Below, piece after piece: positions 44,565-56,271 of a stretch of DNA of 64,000 bases (its first letter is position 1; every line of letters begins with the position of its first letter). The notes under the pieces are model-generated. The model saw only the letters and a list, made by a program, of their open reading frames with translations, was not told the origin of the DNA and made no database searches. The stretch comes from Wyeomyia smithii (taxonomy: Eukaryota; Arthropoda; Insecta; Diptera; Culicidae). The stretch covers positions 24,975,858 through 25,039,857 of the forward strand of contig NC_073696.1 in the NCBI RefSeq assembly GCF_029784165.1. The letters are read 5' to 3'. A program made the translations under genes and the position numbers.

Positions 44565-44690
44565 CAATTTTTTAATGAAATAAAGCTTAAAATATATGTA
44601 ATAGTATTGATATGTCACCGTTTGTGGCAGCACACAATAAAAATTCTGAATAAATATTAGTAAATAATTAATTCATCACAAAACAAACAA
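44565..44690 (+). mobile_element. Juan-like LINE relic, 3' UTR (right part)
   Basis: tattgatatgtcaccgtttg then tggcagcacacaata aligns with gttgagaagtcaccatttgt then gattggacacacat in the 3' UTR of the full element (62700-62740). It continues the relic interrupted at 42725. Confidence 0.65.
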
Positions 44691-44699
44691 ACAAACACA

Positions 44700-45583
44700 A
44701 AAATGGGAGCCCCCTCACCCTCTTCCAGAGTATGGAGGGGTGTCAAACCATCCCAGAAATATTTCTTGTCCCAAAACCCTCCACATGCCAAATTTGGTTC
44801 CATTATCAAATTAGTCCCCGAAAGGAATTTGAGTTTGATTTGTTGGGAAGCCCTCCCTTCTAAAGGAAGGAAGGGCGTCGAACCACCATAAAAATATTTC
44901 TTGCTCCCAAAAACATACCAAGATTGGTTCCGTTACTTGATTAGTTCTTGAGTTGTGCAGAAATTTGTGTTCAATTTGCATGGGATAACATTTGCTGCCC
45001 CCAAAAACCTTCCCATGCCAAATTCATGCTTGATTGGTTCTCAAGAAATTTCTGTTTCATTGGTATAGGAAAAGGGAAGGGAATGGAAGCACTATTGAAA
45101 TATTTCTTGCTCCCAAAAATCTCCACATGCCGAAGTAGGAGCACTTACTTGATTAGTTCTTGAACTATGAAGAAATTTGTGTTTCATTTGTATGGGAGGA
45201 GAGGGGTCTTAAACTGTCATAAGAACCTTCCCCTGCCCCGAAAAGGCCTATGTACAAATTTTCACGCCGATCCCCTTACTAACACGCTGAGAATCCTGAG
45301 TAAGAATCCCCAGGATACCGTTTAACACGGTGACGGAATCGTGAAAGGAATCGCAAACACAATCCGGAGGATTCCCACTCACGATTCTTATTCAAGAATC
45401 CTAGAGCCATATACAGGGCATTCCTGCGGATTCTTTTCTCAGGAATCCTTTTCAAGGACGCTCACGAATCCAATGTGAGGAATCCTAGAGAATCTATGCG
45501 AATCGTATGCGTCGTCCGATCGGTTCAGTTGTTCCAAGTCATGGATCAGACAGACAGTACTTTATTTTTATATGTATAGATTA
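44700..45583. repeat. composite repeat copy 2: ~150-bp array and 3' tail
   Basis: About four diverged units with ttacttgattagttcttgag, cagaaatttgtgttt, gtatgggag and tgctcccaaaaa blocks at about 44798, 44928, 45030 and 45137. The terminal module follows (ttcacgccgatc, cggttcag, cagacagacagta, ttttatatgtatagatt), matching the 3' end of 9318-10633. An insertion at 45274-45515 splits the terminal module. Confidence 0.65.
45274..45515. mobile_element. 242-bp GAATCC-rich insertion with 6-bp target duplication
   Basis: The uninterrupted order cacgccgatc-ggttca is known from the copy at 9318. Here ccgatc is duplicated (45268-45273 and 45516-45521) around a 242-bp block. About fourteen GAATC/GATTC words in both orientations fill it (gagaatcctg, ggaatcgtg, ggattcccac, tcaagaatccta, caggaatcctt). 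No terminal inverted repeats and no ORF. The class is unknown. Confidence 0.6.
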
Positions 45584-45929
45584 GATATATCAAGTAGTTT
45601 GCATTTCAACGCGGAATAAATGACAAAACACGAGCATTTTTTTTAATGAAACTTTGTAGCTGCTTTAGACTGAAAGACACAAGCCTTTTTGTAGATATTT
45701 GGACTATTTTGACTTAACGTTGTTGTATACTGTTTTTAAAAAGGTGCTCATGTTTATCGAGTTCCTGAAAAACTGTCATCGTTTAGATATACAGAAAAAA
45801 CAAACTTTAATAAATTGGGTTTTCACGTGAATTTTTAAAATAGATGTTGATTTCATACGGATTATTTTGAATAATATTTTTTAAGTTGCTTATTCAAAGT
45901 ATCGGTTAAATATAATTTCTCATACATAC

Positions 45930-46330
45930 ATTTCATTAACCCTCGCTAAAAACGTTTTGTAGATTGTCAAAGTTTTTCGAAAAAAAAAATGTTTTGAGGT
46001 AACATCAGATCTTGACGTTCCACGTACTCTTCTACCCGAGGTTTGATTAAGGTTCAATTTTACATAGGGATTTTTTTCGGGAAGACAAAACTTCTGAGCC
46101 TTATCTCTAAAAAAAAGTTTGAAGGTCAACACAGGTTTTGTCCAAGATCTAAAACTAGAAGAAAGAGTGATTGAAAGCTTTTTAACCATTGCTGAAAAAT
46201 TTAGTGCCCCTAGTGAAGATAACTTTTGCAGAGACTTAAATGAATTTTCCCATAACCCAACGTAGAAGCGACGAACCCAGCGAGCCTTACTGTGCAGCAT
46301 TTTGACGCACTTTCGCATACCCTAGGTTAA
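45930..46330. repeat. dispersed repeats: copy 3 of the CAACACCAGATC family joined to a CGACGAACCC repeat
   Basis: The left part has tttgaggtaacatcagatct then tgacgttccacg (compare 39055, 41105). The right part has gaagcgacgaacccagcgag and ccagtgttatcgacaa, both also present in order at 62985 and 63130. 46331-47035 beyond it shows nothing I can identify. Confidence 0.5.
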
Positions 46331-47043
46331 AGAGTCATTACCTATTGAGGCAACTATTTTGAGCGTCAAGTCTACTTTTTTTTTGGCTTTCGTCGACCAG
46401 TGTTATCGACAAATTGGAAATTAAAAGGGCGAAAATGGCGCGGAAACTATGTGAAGGAATTTGCTATAGTCGACGATCAGGTAAACGCGATGCAGGTGAA
46501 ATAGTTTTTAATATCAAATAACACTGTTCAAGCACGGACATGAAAAAACTCCGCAAAAATTTAAAAAAATATCAGCGAAAAATCCGGGAAACACTTATTC
46601 TTTTACGTTGTTCTCTCCTATTCTCTATCTTCAATAATCTCCCGTACTTATATCCCTACTACAAGGCAACCCGAATAGCGCAAAAGCATACCAATAGCGG
46701 TATTGCCAATAAAAAAAAGTGCGGGATACAGCGAACACTCGGGCACATCTCAAAATAGATCAACGATTCTGGTTACTCTCCTATCAGTATTCTTCCATTT
46801 TTTCATCTGTTGCCCGAATAATAAGAGCATTTATCTGCCATTCGTAGATACACTATTTGTATGTGAAACGGTCCTGGGAATTGCGTGTCCGCAAACTTTT
46901 ATAAGTATCAAGAAATTAACGATCATACAAAACAAAAATTAGGACTTACAAGATTATAAATCATATCATCAATATCTAAAAAAAAAAAAATAATTGGTAT
47001 TAAAAATCAGAACCATGAAGAATGAAACTCTATGACCTGACAC

Positions 47044-47916
47044 CAGAGTTGCCAATAGAATTTTTGGTTAAACTGGAGGAAAGCTGAAGAAAAAACTGGA
47101 GAAAAGTGTATTCCAAATAAATTGATAAAAAAAACACAAAAAAAATTATGAAAGAGCATTTCTGTGATTAAATCCAGAGTCTGTTTTGTTTTGTTTCGAG
47201 CTTACATTTTATAAAAATTAGCAAAGCCTTGGTGCTACATTCCGATTCGGAACTTGACCTTCTGTTTATTTCTACACAGACTTCGCAGCCGACTGTTTAG
47301 TGTACAGGACAATTGCGGGGCTAGTGATACGATCCTACTGACACTAACAGTCTCTCCCGAGCCGAGACTCGAACCTACAACGACTGGCTTGTTAGGCCAG
47401 CATCGTACCTCGAGACCATCTGGGAGACATTTTATAAAAATTATGAACTGCAAAATTTGCGTTAACAGCAGCAAAATTAAAATTACGCAATCAATCTATC
47501 TCAAAATAAATAAGAAAACTTTTTTTAATTACTTTCAATTTTAACAAAAGAACTGTTGCAACAATTTCAATTATTTCTGAGTTCGCTCTCGCTTGATATT
47601 CAATTCTTCTTACAATTTTCAAACTGCTACGCAACAGAAAATAAATTGAAGATATTTTTTCATGATCTGGTACGACTTAATAGTTTGCTTTCATCTCGAC
47701 CCCGCCATGCCGTCCTTAATTTGGCCGTGTTTCGTGCGAGAAGAAAATACTGAAAATGTCGTTAAGAATATAAAAAAATAACGTTTTTATTTTTTTTTTT
47801 TTCTAAAGCCAACTGGAGCTTACGTGAATAAAAAATCTGGATGAAACTGGCAAATATATCAATCGCTTGAAAAAAACTGGAAGAATCCAGTTTAAACTGG
47901 AACATTGGCAACTCTG
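47044..47916. mobile_element. hAT-type non-autonomous element with 8-bp target duplication
   Basis: Perfect 13-bp inverted ends CAGAGTTGCCAAT (47044-47056 and reverse at 47904-47916). The 8-bp duplication cctgacac flanks it at 47036-47043 and 47917-47924. Eight-base targets and C-A-G-initial ends are typical of hAT transposons. Subterminal aaactgg/ccagttt words repeat at both ends. No transposase. A SINE at 47221-47426 is inserted inside. Confidence 0.88.
47221..47426 (-). mobile_element. complete tRNA-derived SINE with perfect 17-bp target duplication
   Basis: Read on the minus strand it begins CTCCCAGATGGTCTCGAGGT (A box TGGTCTCGAGG) and contains the stem-loop CTGGC-CTAACAA-GCCAG with anticodon-position AAC. 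It has the B box GGTTCGAGTCT, then CTCGGGAGAG pairing with the 5' TCTCCC. A ~130-bp body ends GCACCAAGGCTTTGC. The flanks acattttataaaaatta at 47204-47220 and 47427-47443 are identical. The cloverleaf-like head suggests descent from tRNA-Val(AAC). Structure and exact duplication indicate a relatively recent insertion. Confidence 0.9.
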
Positions 47917-47959
47917 CCTGACACAGAGGGCAGAATAGTTCATAAGGCGAAAACATTTG

Positions 47960-48215
47960 GGAGGAGCTCCGGTTGTAACTGTGGCCTTATATTAGCAGAA
48001 AGAACGAGGTTTCGCTATGACTCCTCTTATGATAAAACTTACTGGCGTGAATTTGTGCTCGCCACGAAATTGTGATCGACAATATTAGCAAGAAGAATGA
48101 GGTTTTAATATGACTTCTTCCTATTGACTAGATAGGTTATCAAGAAAATAAAACTGGCCAGAGAACATTTTTAAAATTTCTCCAAAGAGTTGTGATTGAC
48201 GATATTGCCGAAGGG
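47960..48215. repeat. ~120-bp satellite, copy 2
   Basis: Two diverged units with agaacgaggtttcgctatga (48001), agaatgaggttttaatatga (48094), gaaattgtgatcgacaatat and gagttgtgattgacgatatt. They are collinear with the array at 18640-19110 (ggaacgaggtttcgataaga, ggaattgtaattggcgatat) in the same orientation. Confidence 0.65.
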
Positions 48216-49599
48216 AAAATAGCCGCAAATTAAAGGCGAAAATATTAAAAGCGAAATTACGAACTGTAGCATCGTGAAGTGCATTGCATTTTAAATTTGT
48301 ATAATAATTTGTATGGGAAAACCTACTTCTTCATATTTTCTAGAGAGCTCAGTAATGCAACATTAATGCCCCTCATTACGTTAAAGTATGGTATTTTAGA
48401 TGTATCACAACTTTGCCAAAGATACTGATGAGCTTGTGCTGTTAAGCATCAAAAAACCTACCTTTTAAAGTTATTATAAGTATGGGTTGAGCCGTTTTGG
48501 GCTCACTAGAATGAAAAACGCAAGAAAGCCGGTTTTCCCATACAAATCTTCACACAAATTTCTATTGCAATGCGCCAAGCAGAAATAAAACCAAACAACT
48601 TCTAAAAAATTAAGGTTTGTTTGGGGCTCTAAATAGAACAAAAAAACTTGGTTCTAGCTTTGTGCTATCAAATTTAATTTTTCCATATAACGATGCCCCA
48701 CTCTAGGATGTAGTTGATCGAGGCGTGCTAGGAATGAGACACAATAGTAGAGGGTGCTACGATATTGGTCTTAAGGAAAAGTACCTTGCCTGAAGCTTTG
48801 GATAAAATATTATGTCCGTCGGGAGATTTACCGGCTCGAGTCCCGTCTGAATGAGGATAACTTTTCTAAGCCAAAATCACACATTTGCTTTGGTGTACTG
48901 TACGAGTTTTCGCATTCTCATAAAATTACATACATCGAGAATTAGATGTTCTATACCACATGAAAAAGACTTCGACAATAAGTGTATTCAGGCTCGATTT
49001 TTAGAAGAGGAAATGGGGGCAAATGTCCCAGGCCTCCTAACTCAAGAAAACGAGAAGACAAAGTGAAGGCCTTTTTTTTGGATATCCCTTCCAGAGGAGC
49101 GTGAAGCAAAGGGTGCCTCACGAATATATTTGCCCCGAGCCCCCTAACACTCTAATCCAGCCTTGAGTGTACGAATATTTTTTTGATTTTGGTTACATTT
49201 GCTATCATTCGGAGAGGGTCCAAACATTTTCAACCTTGGTAAGAATATTTTAAACTTTTTATTTAATCAGCCAGTTGTGATTTTGTAATTCGTGCTTCTG
49301 CCATATAAAATATTCTAACTACCTTTGGTGTTTGGACTAGTTTTCGTGGATCTGTCTTTCGTGATTCCGCCTTTTATTTCGCGCCTTCCATACGAGAAAG
49401 GCTCGTAAACTTAAAGAACATTTTGATTTTATCGCACAGAGAATACAAATATTTTAAATAAAACCAAATTAGAGACGGGAGAGGAGGAATAAATCTGTGA
49501 AATCGACAATCGGTTTGGCTCGAGAAAATTATAATTAATGACTGCTGTAGAGTCATGCTTGCCATTTCACTCCACCCGAATGGATATGGCCCTCAAAAA
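48216..49599. other. AT-rich intronic sequence, possible SINE remnant at 48720-48860
   Basis: Mostly nothing identifiable. At 48836 ggctcgagtcccg resembles a B box next to the words atgagacacaatagtag and atgtccgtcgggag, but no A box is convincing. 49050-49150 contains cctcc/aggcc-type repeats reminiscent of the composite family. Confidence 0.3.
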
Positions 49600-52500
49600 C
49601 ATATTTTTTGCTGTTTTACCATATTTAGTTTTCGATTGTTCACATGCAATTCACGTACAACTTCTGTACGAACAATTGTTTTGAATTCACGCTACACGTA
49701 TGATTAAATATCCAGCCGTCCCTATAAATCAAATATTGACTCTGTACAACAATGAACCATTCGAAGTATTGCACGGTGCTATCAAACTACTGATGAAAAG
49801 CTTATTTACTCCTGAACACCACAACACGTCCCCCGCCCTTTGCTGCCTTTTGTTAGTGTGCCCTTCACCTCGGCAGCGTGGAAGATAAATCAGAGAAGAA
49901 AGCAATCAAAGTTAATTTATAGTTAATAAATCTCCGATGCCATATGCATGAACACCACCGCACACACGGGGTAATCCAAAAACCCTCCGCCAACCCATAA
50001 ACCCCCCCTAGGATGTTGATGATGATGACGATGATGATGATAGATGCATCCGCGAAATCGTGTCATGTTTGTTCTGTCTGTATCTACAGTGCCGAAGTGG
50101 TTTCATCACTTTTCATCTCTCATTTGCCATCGAAACTTTAAAAAAACAGTGCGCGAAGCAAAATATAGTATAGCCAATTCTGAGCAATCAACTGCAATCG
50201 ATCCACAAACGCGGGGAGGGGGTTGCTCAATTTGTGATTTTAATTGTGTGATTCAAGACAATTTTCCTACTAAACGTTGTTGATTGGAAGGAAGGAGTTG
50301 CAGAGGATGGAGCCGATCAGCCGCCTTAGCTAGGGTACTAATGACGATCATTTGATTTTTTTTCTCATTCAAACTAACATACGGTGGGAAAGGGAAAGAA
50401 ACAGCTAGACAAAACCATCCGCTGCAAATGAAGCTCGACAAACCTGCCTTTCGAGGGGGTTGACTGCCCAGAAACGTAATGATTATGTGTCAATTTTTTC
50501 ACTGGTTTTATACCTACTGTTGTGTGCTTCACGCGGATGATCTTGCCCAGGCGTTCGTTTCGGGGTATTTTGCTTAGAGTCTGGTAGGGCGGGGATGGAA
50601 TGCTCAACCACACAAACGCTCAAACACGCACGCGCTCTTGATTTTGCCTACACTGGGGTTTTGTTTTTTGTAATTGCTAAACTTGTATGCGCCTACCTCT
50701 CGGGTGGTTTTATCGATAAGCATCTGAAATTAAAGAAAGAAAGAAAAATCGTCCATTCGTTCAGTGAATCTCGCTTTGTGTTTTTTTACGGGATTGCGGA
50801 AATTAAACATTTTTTTTATGATGGTTTAGAGTGAGTTCGGTAATCTTATGGAAAACAGTGAATAAAACATAGCAGAAAGAACAAACATTTACTGTATAGA
50901 CACGTAACATATAGAGAACATCTATCATTCGTTAGTACAATATGGATACAAAAGAGCTAAACGCCAATTATTTCATGAAAAGAAAAATATGTAGAAAAAC
51001 AACTAATAAAATCACACACTAGAGCAAACGTTTACATGAAATAACATCGCTTGAAAGGTTTCACTAGAAAACAAAAAAAAATGCACATCTATTTTTCACA
51101 GAGTAAAACCACAGACAGCGCAAAGCGGTAACACACTTCTGTTTAGTGGAAACTTTCAATAGCTGTTCAACTTTAACTCTTGTTTCCTACGCCCGCCGCA
51201 ATAGAGAAGGCAATTGTGCTGCACGCTACAAGTCACAAAAGTACGTGAACACTTAGCCCCCTTCCCCACGGTGGGTCCAACGAAGACACCGCAGACATCA
51301 TGCAAGTACAAAGGTCGTACGGTGATTTTTTCTACTTCTCCTTCACCCACGGTCGCCATGTCGCAGCCACTATCGCCAGGAGTTTCCCACCCTTACTCAA
51401 AATAAAAAAAAAACGAGCAGCGAACAGGTTATGGACTCCAACTGTTGTTGTACAACATTAATTCGCAGCAAAATAACCTCCTGCTTTTTTCCGTGTTTTA
51501 TTTTCCGCTCGCCCTATCCGTCTATTTCGGTCCGATAACAGAGGAAATTTGTTAGGAAAAACAGAAATGCGACCTTTTCAAAGTTCTCATCTCTGTCTCT
51601 CTCGCTCGATGTCGTTCACACCACCGGTCCAGTCACCGATGTTAACTACTTCCGTTTTATCCGATGAGGGATTTTCATTCGCCAAGACCCTTAACACTGT
51701 CACCACCAGCAAGCCTCCAGGAGAAACGGTGAGGGTCAGTGGGAAATTTACGTCGGTCCCCCCTTGCGGATTGGCCACACTGGAGAGGCCATTTATCACA
51801 CGACGGAAATGTTCAGTAGGCGGTGAAACATTTTTCTTCCAGCGTCGAAACCGTCTTGACGGGGATGCCAGGGAATTTTACTGCACCATGGCAGGCGAAT
51901 TTGATATTAAAAATAAAAGAACCACCGAACAAATTGGATCGACTTATGTTGCGAAGCTTACTATAGCCAGGCGAGACGCGAGAGTGGTTCATTTAAAGAG
52001 CTACAAATTCATGCATAATTAAGCATCACATACAATAATGAAAATGAGGAAAATTAGCCCTGAAGGCCTCCGCCAGGGTCGTAGCTAGACTCAAAAACTG
52101 ATTTTTTTATTCTGTACTCTCACACAAAAACTTCTTTCGTTGCTTAGTGAAAAAAAAAAACATCTTCGCCGCAGTGCGAAACCCTCGCGAATCTTGCATA
52201 AAGGGGAGCGAGGAAAACACCTATCATGTTGCTCGCCGATTCATGTACCGGACGAGGCATTATTACGGGCAATTTAATTCAAATGATTATACTATATAAA
52301 AATGCTTCTTGCTATCTCAGGCCTAGCAGCCACTTCTCAGAGGCCCTCCTAGAACTCCAACTCCAACAGCGTGGTTCAGAAACGGACCGAAAACACGATG
52401 TGTGATGTGTTATTATAATATGACTACACATGCACTGCAAGTATCGTCGCCGTCACCTCTTCCGCCACTGCCAACAACATCATCGCCGAAACATGACCGG

Positions 52501-53830
52501 ATTCCCCCTTGAAAAAATCATTTTTACGAAATCATTTTTTTAGGGTACCAAAAACAACTCAACTCGAACTTTTTACATTTGATCTCAGCCCTGTGCTGTG
52601 TCACACACCTTAATGCACGCCTACTGCCGTGGGTTCAGGGTTCAAACCCATCGCGAGCGCAGCGAATGGTGAAACGACGGCAGGAGAGACAGAAAAAAAT
52701 AGTAATACATCGTGTAACCATATTTCAATTGCAGAGGCAGCAGTTATGATTGAATTCAACAAAGCAAAGCGAGAGGAAAAGAAAAAATAAATGCTCGTCT
52801 ACATTATCAAACAGAAACGTGAAAAGGTCCACACACGCACACTTACGTCCAACCAAACAGATCACACTCTCACGTGTCCTCCCTCCCCATCGCAAAAGTC
52901 AGGGGGAGCTGCCAGAAAGGTGTGCGGGGATCAAAAAACACAATGTGCCTGTTAGCATTGCTGTACTTTTCATTACAAATTATCTCCTCAAGTAGAAAAG
53001 GGCTTTTGGTTCTGCTGGTGCCGTGGATTTATTATACATCGCTTCCAGAGATAGAGAAGTGCAAAAACTGGACGGAATCGCATCCGACTGCAGCAAGCAA
53101 TTGCAAGAGCCCTCAACAACGTCGATTCCTCAGAAGAAGACTTACATCACCGCCGCCGCCGTCGCCGCTATGTAAAGTCAGTCAAAGTCGGCGCTGAATT
53201 TACGTACACAGTGGCGATTCCCGAGTCTGTCCGATCTGAAGCGGATGGATGACGACGTTGATGATGACCCTGAGATTCGCCCGCGGCTATGCTGCATAGT
53301 CAGTCAGCGTGTGTGTGTCTATTATTCATGCTATTTGCAAACTAGACGCTTTTTTTGCTGCAGCAGCCGCAGCAGCAGCAATAGCAGCGCCTTAAGTTGC
53401 CTTCTTGCTCAGGGGCTATGTAAAACCGATTAGGGAGCAACAATGTATCGAAACAGGCGTGTTTTGGAAATAAGCGTAGTGTTAAATGTTTGCCTTTTTT
53501 GCCCCTATCTCTCTCGCCCACTGTGTTCAGGTAGGAACACTATCGTTATTGATTATTCCGTTCACTAATTGCGGTAGCAACCTGATTAATGTCCGATAAC
53601 AATAATTGAATTTGTTCAAATTTTTCTGCCTGAGTGAGCCGCAGCGGCAGTACAGCGCAAAATTGTTTGCATTTTTTGGACGTGGTTTGAATTGCGATGC
53701 GCTGTCAGCACCGTTGTTGGCGAATTAGTAGGCTGTGAACTGATTAGAGCAAATCGTTTGACATTTGACTAATTAACTACATTGCAGATATATCCATATT
53801 GCTTTCCAAAATGGTGATCATCAACACTCA
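49600..53830. other. 4.2-kb GC-richer island with no transposon signature
   Basis: The longest stretch in the window without a recognisable mobile element. It contains a (GAT)n-like run (50016-50042), CG-rich patches near 53150 (ccgccgccgtcgccgc) and a CAG/GCA stretch at about 53355-53390. ORFs here (for example 51549-52022, 157 codons) match no family I know. At 52630 ggttcaaaccc resembles a B box without an A box. Candidate regulatory domain of dac by position and composition. Confidence 0.35.
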
Positions 53831-54735
53831 ATAAAGCTTAACTAAAACCTGATTCAAAATTGACATGACTCAAAATTGTTGCAATGGGTTAAACCTTCGA
53901 AAAAAAAACTAGAAATTCGCAACCAGGCACCCGAACAGGAACATTTTTAGCAGAGTAGGCCGTGTGACTAAGTGCATAGCACCCGAATGACTTCTAATGT
54001 CGAATTCGTTTTTACGGCAGGACTATCCCGTCCCGGACTACGCTTTGCAGCTTAAAAAAAACACTTGCCGAGCAGTTGCAATGGTGTGCGTATAATACCA
54101 GAGGTAGCTGTCACTTTTGTTTTGGTCATTATCGCCATTGTCTTTTATCGCGTTTGTGCTGCTGTACGAAAAATTTGCCAATTTACTGAAAAATGACAAA
54201 ATAACAAAATAAAATAACTAAAATTCAACCTGATGTTAGACACGCGAAGAACGATAATCAAAGCAAACCGATTTTGACACATTTTTTTTTTATTTTGACA
54301 CATACGTGTGAATGTGTTGGTGTCTTCAAAACTGCACTCTGTTTCTTGCGCGGACTGTCAGGGACAGAAAAAGGGTAGTCCGGGATAGTCCGGAAAATGT
54401 AAAAAAAACAGTGATAGGACAAAGTGTAGTCCGCGGGGTAGCTATGAAACCAGAGGCTCGTTTTTTGCGACATTTTTTCTTTTCAAAAATGGCGTCCTAA
54501 TACGCTGTTTGCGATTTCGTATTTTCGTCCTTATTTGGGGAATGAAGGTGGCTTCTTCTGATTCTTTCACCGATTTCCGCACATTGGGGTAACCAATGTG
54601 GGATATTCACTATTATAAATAATAAAAACACTTCGGTTTGCAGGGATAAAATCGTATTTTATTCGAGGCGCTAATCAAAACCGTTCGCGTGTTTCTCTCT
54701 TTTTCTGCTCTCTCCTCTCTCTTGTTCCACGAGGG
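53831..54735. other. AT-rich intronic sequence, nothing identified
   Basis: A weak tRNA-like patch at about 53955 (gtaggccgtgtgactaagtg ... gtcgaattcg) is the only feature noticed. No ORF of interest. Confidence 0.3.
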
Positions 54736-54743
54736 GTGCACAC

Positions 54744-56271
54744 TAGAGTGGCGTATTTGTAACATCATGCGATTTCGATGAGCGCCGGGCGGAAAAAGTT
54801 TCCTTTTTACTCCAAAAATAAGCCATGAAAATTTGAAGTTGGTCCGAGTTCATTTAAAGGACCCACAAAACGCTTATATTTAAAAAATTGGTTCTCATAA
54901 GAATTGCTGTTTTTTATCTCTTTATGAATTTTTTTGCCTGAGTTTCTTGAAATAGTTGTATATTTTGCGTCGAAATACTCTTTAATCATAAAATCATATC
55001 GTTAGGGATATTCACATGTTACGTAACGCTAAATTTTAGCAATTTTGAATACCTTCGATCCCTGAATAACACAATTTTTCATGGGGGCCTCGCACAATGG
55101 AACTCTTCATTGAATATCCAACATTTATTGCCTGCGAAAATATTTGCTCTGATCATTGATAAATTGCATTCGAGACATGTTCCTTTTTATAGTCAAACTT
55201 TACATTCAGGTGTTTTTCGGGTGTACGAATTTTCTACATGATTCTTTCGCATATATCGAAATTGATAGTCGTTTCAGACGCTGCAACTGAAAAGATGAAG
55301 AATCGCTTGTGGTATTTAAGCGCAGAATAAGTTGGATTGGCTTGATATCCCGCTTGAAATTAATAAAAAGTTGATCAGGCGATTAAAAGCGAATGGTCCT
55401 TAAGGTGAAACGGTATTGAAGCCACAAACAGCCAATTTCGAGCCACCACTTAGAATTTTCATAAGCACAAGACTCGGAAATAGATAATGCATTCCCTGTG
55501 AAAACGCTATTTCATGTTTGCTTCACCGCAGCAAACATAAAACAGCGTTCTCACAGATGACGCATTACCTGTTACCGAGTCTTGTGCCTTTGAAAATTCA
55601 AAGTGGTGGCTCGAAGTCGGCCATTTTTTGTTTCAATACCGTTTGGCCTTAAATAGCTGACGTCGAATGTCGCAAGCAATAAAATCCTGAACAGTTACTA
55701 GTATATAATTTATCTCATCTCGTTTTATACAAAACCAATGCTTTCTTTTCGAGTTTTGAACTTAATATTGATTTTTTCGACCGTGACCCAGCCAAATAGA
55801 AAAATAATGAGGAATAGCAAACTTCTTTCAAAAATTATTCGCTATAAACGACGCCACAGAGCAGGGTGTTGAACTCATGAAAAATTTTAACCGTGTTCCA
55901 ACACATAATGAAGACGAACCTCAGTTTTTATTGCATGTTGTTGATTCATACCGTAAAAATACCGTATACCGTACCAAACATTTTAGATTATTTTAAACTT
56001 AAATTGGGATACTAATATAACGGTTTTATAAAAATACGAGTGTATTTGAATACGATTATCGAGAGATATATGTTAAAAAAAGAAAAAACTCCGTACAATT
56101 TTCATGTAAATCGATTTCTAAAATATAAGCGCTTTGTGGGTCCATTGAATAAACTCCAATCAACTTCAAATTTTCGTGGCTTATTGTAGAGGTCAAAAGG
56201 AAACTTTTTCAGCCCGGCGCTCGTTAAGATCGATAGTTTCAAAAACGGCCATATAAAATATGGCCACTCTA
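54744..56271. mobile_element. hAT-type element with long inverted repeats and 8-bp target duplication
   Basis: The 8-bp duplication gtgcacac flanks it at 54736-54743 and 56272-56279. Ends read TAGAGTGGC on both strands, and inverted similarity continues about 160-170 bp: gagcgccgggcggaaaaagt against gagcgccgggctgaaaaagt, aataagccatgaaaatttga against aataagccacgaaaatttga, ggacccacaaaacgcttata against ggacccacaaagcgcttata. TAGRGTGG-type ends and 8-bp targets fit hAT. No transposase remains. A TTAA hairpin element is inserted at 55404-55648. Confidence 0.87.
55404..55648. mobile_element. TTAA-flanked hairpin MITE inside the hAT-type element
   Basis: A 245-bp foldback between TTAA at 55400-55403 and 55649-55652. 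Arms of about 120 bp pair almost throughout: GGTGAAACGGTATTGAA with GGCCAAACGGTATTGAA, cgagccaccacttagaattt with cgagccaccactttgaattt, gcacaagactcgg on both. The centre is near 55527. TTAA target suggests a piggyBac-type miniature element of hairpin form. Confidence 0.85.

Noticed and set aside
52600..52660. tRNA-like patch with ggttcaaaccc
   Set aside because: Only a B-box-like word is present; no A box, acceptor stem or anticodon stem could be paired.
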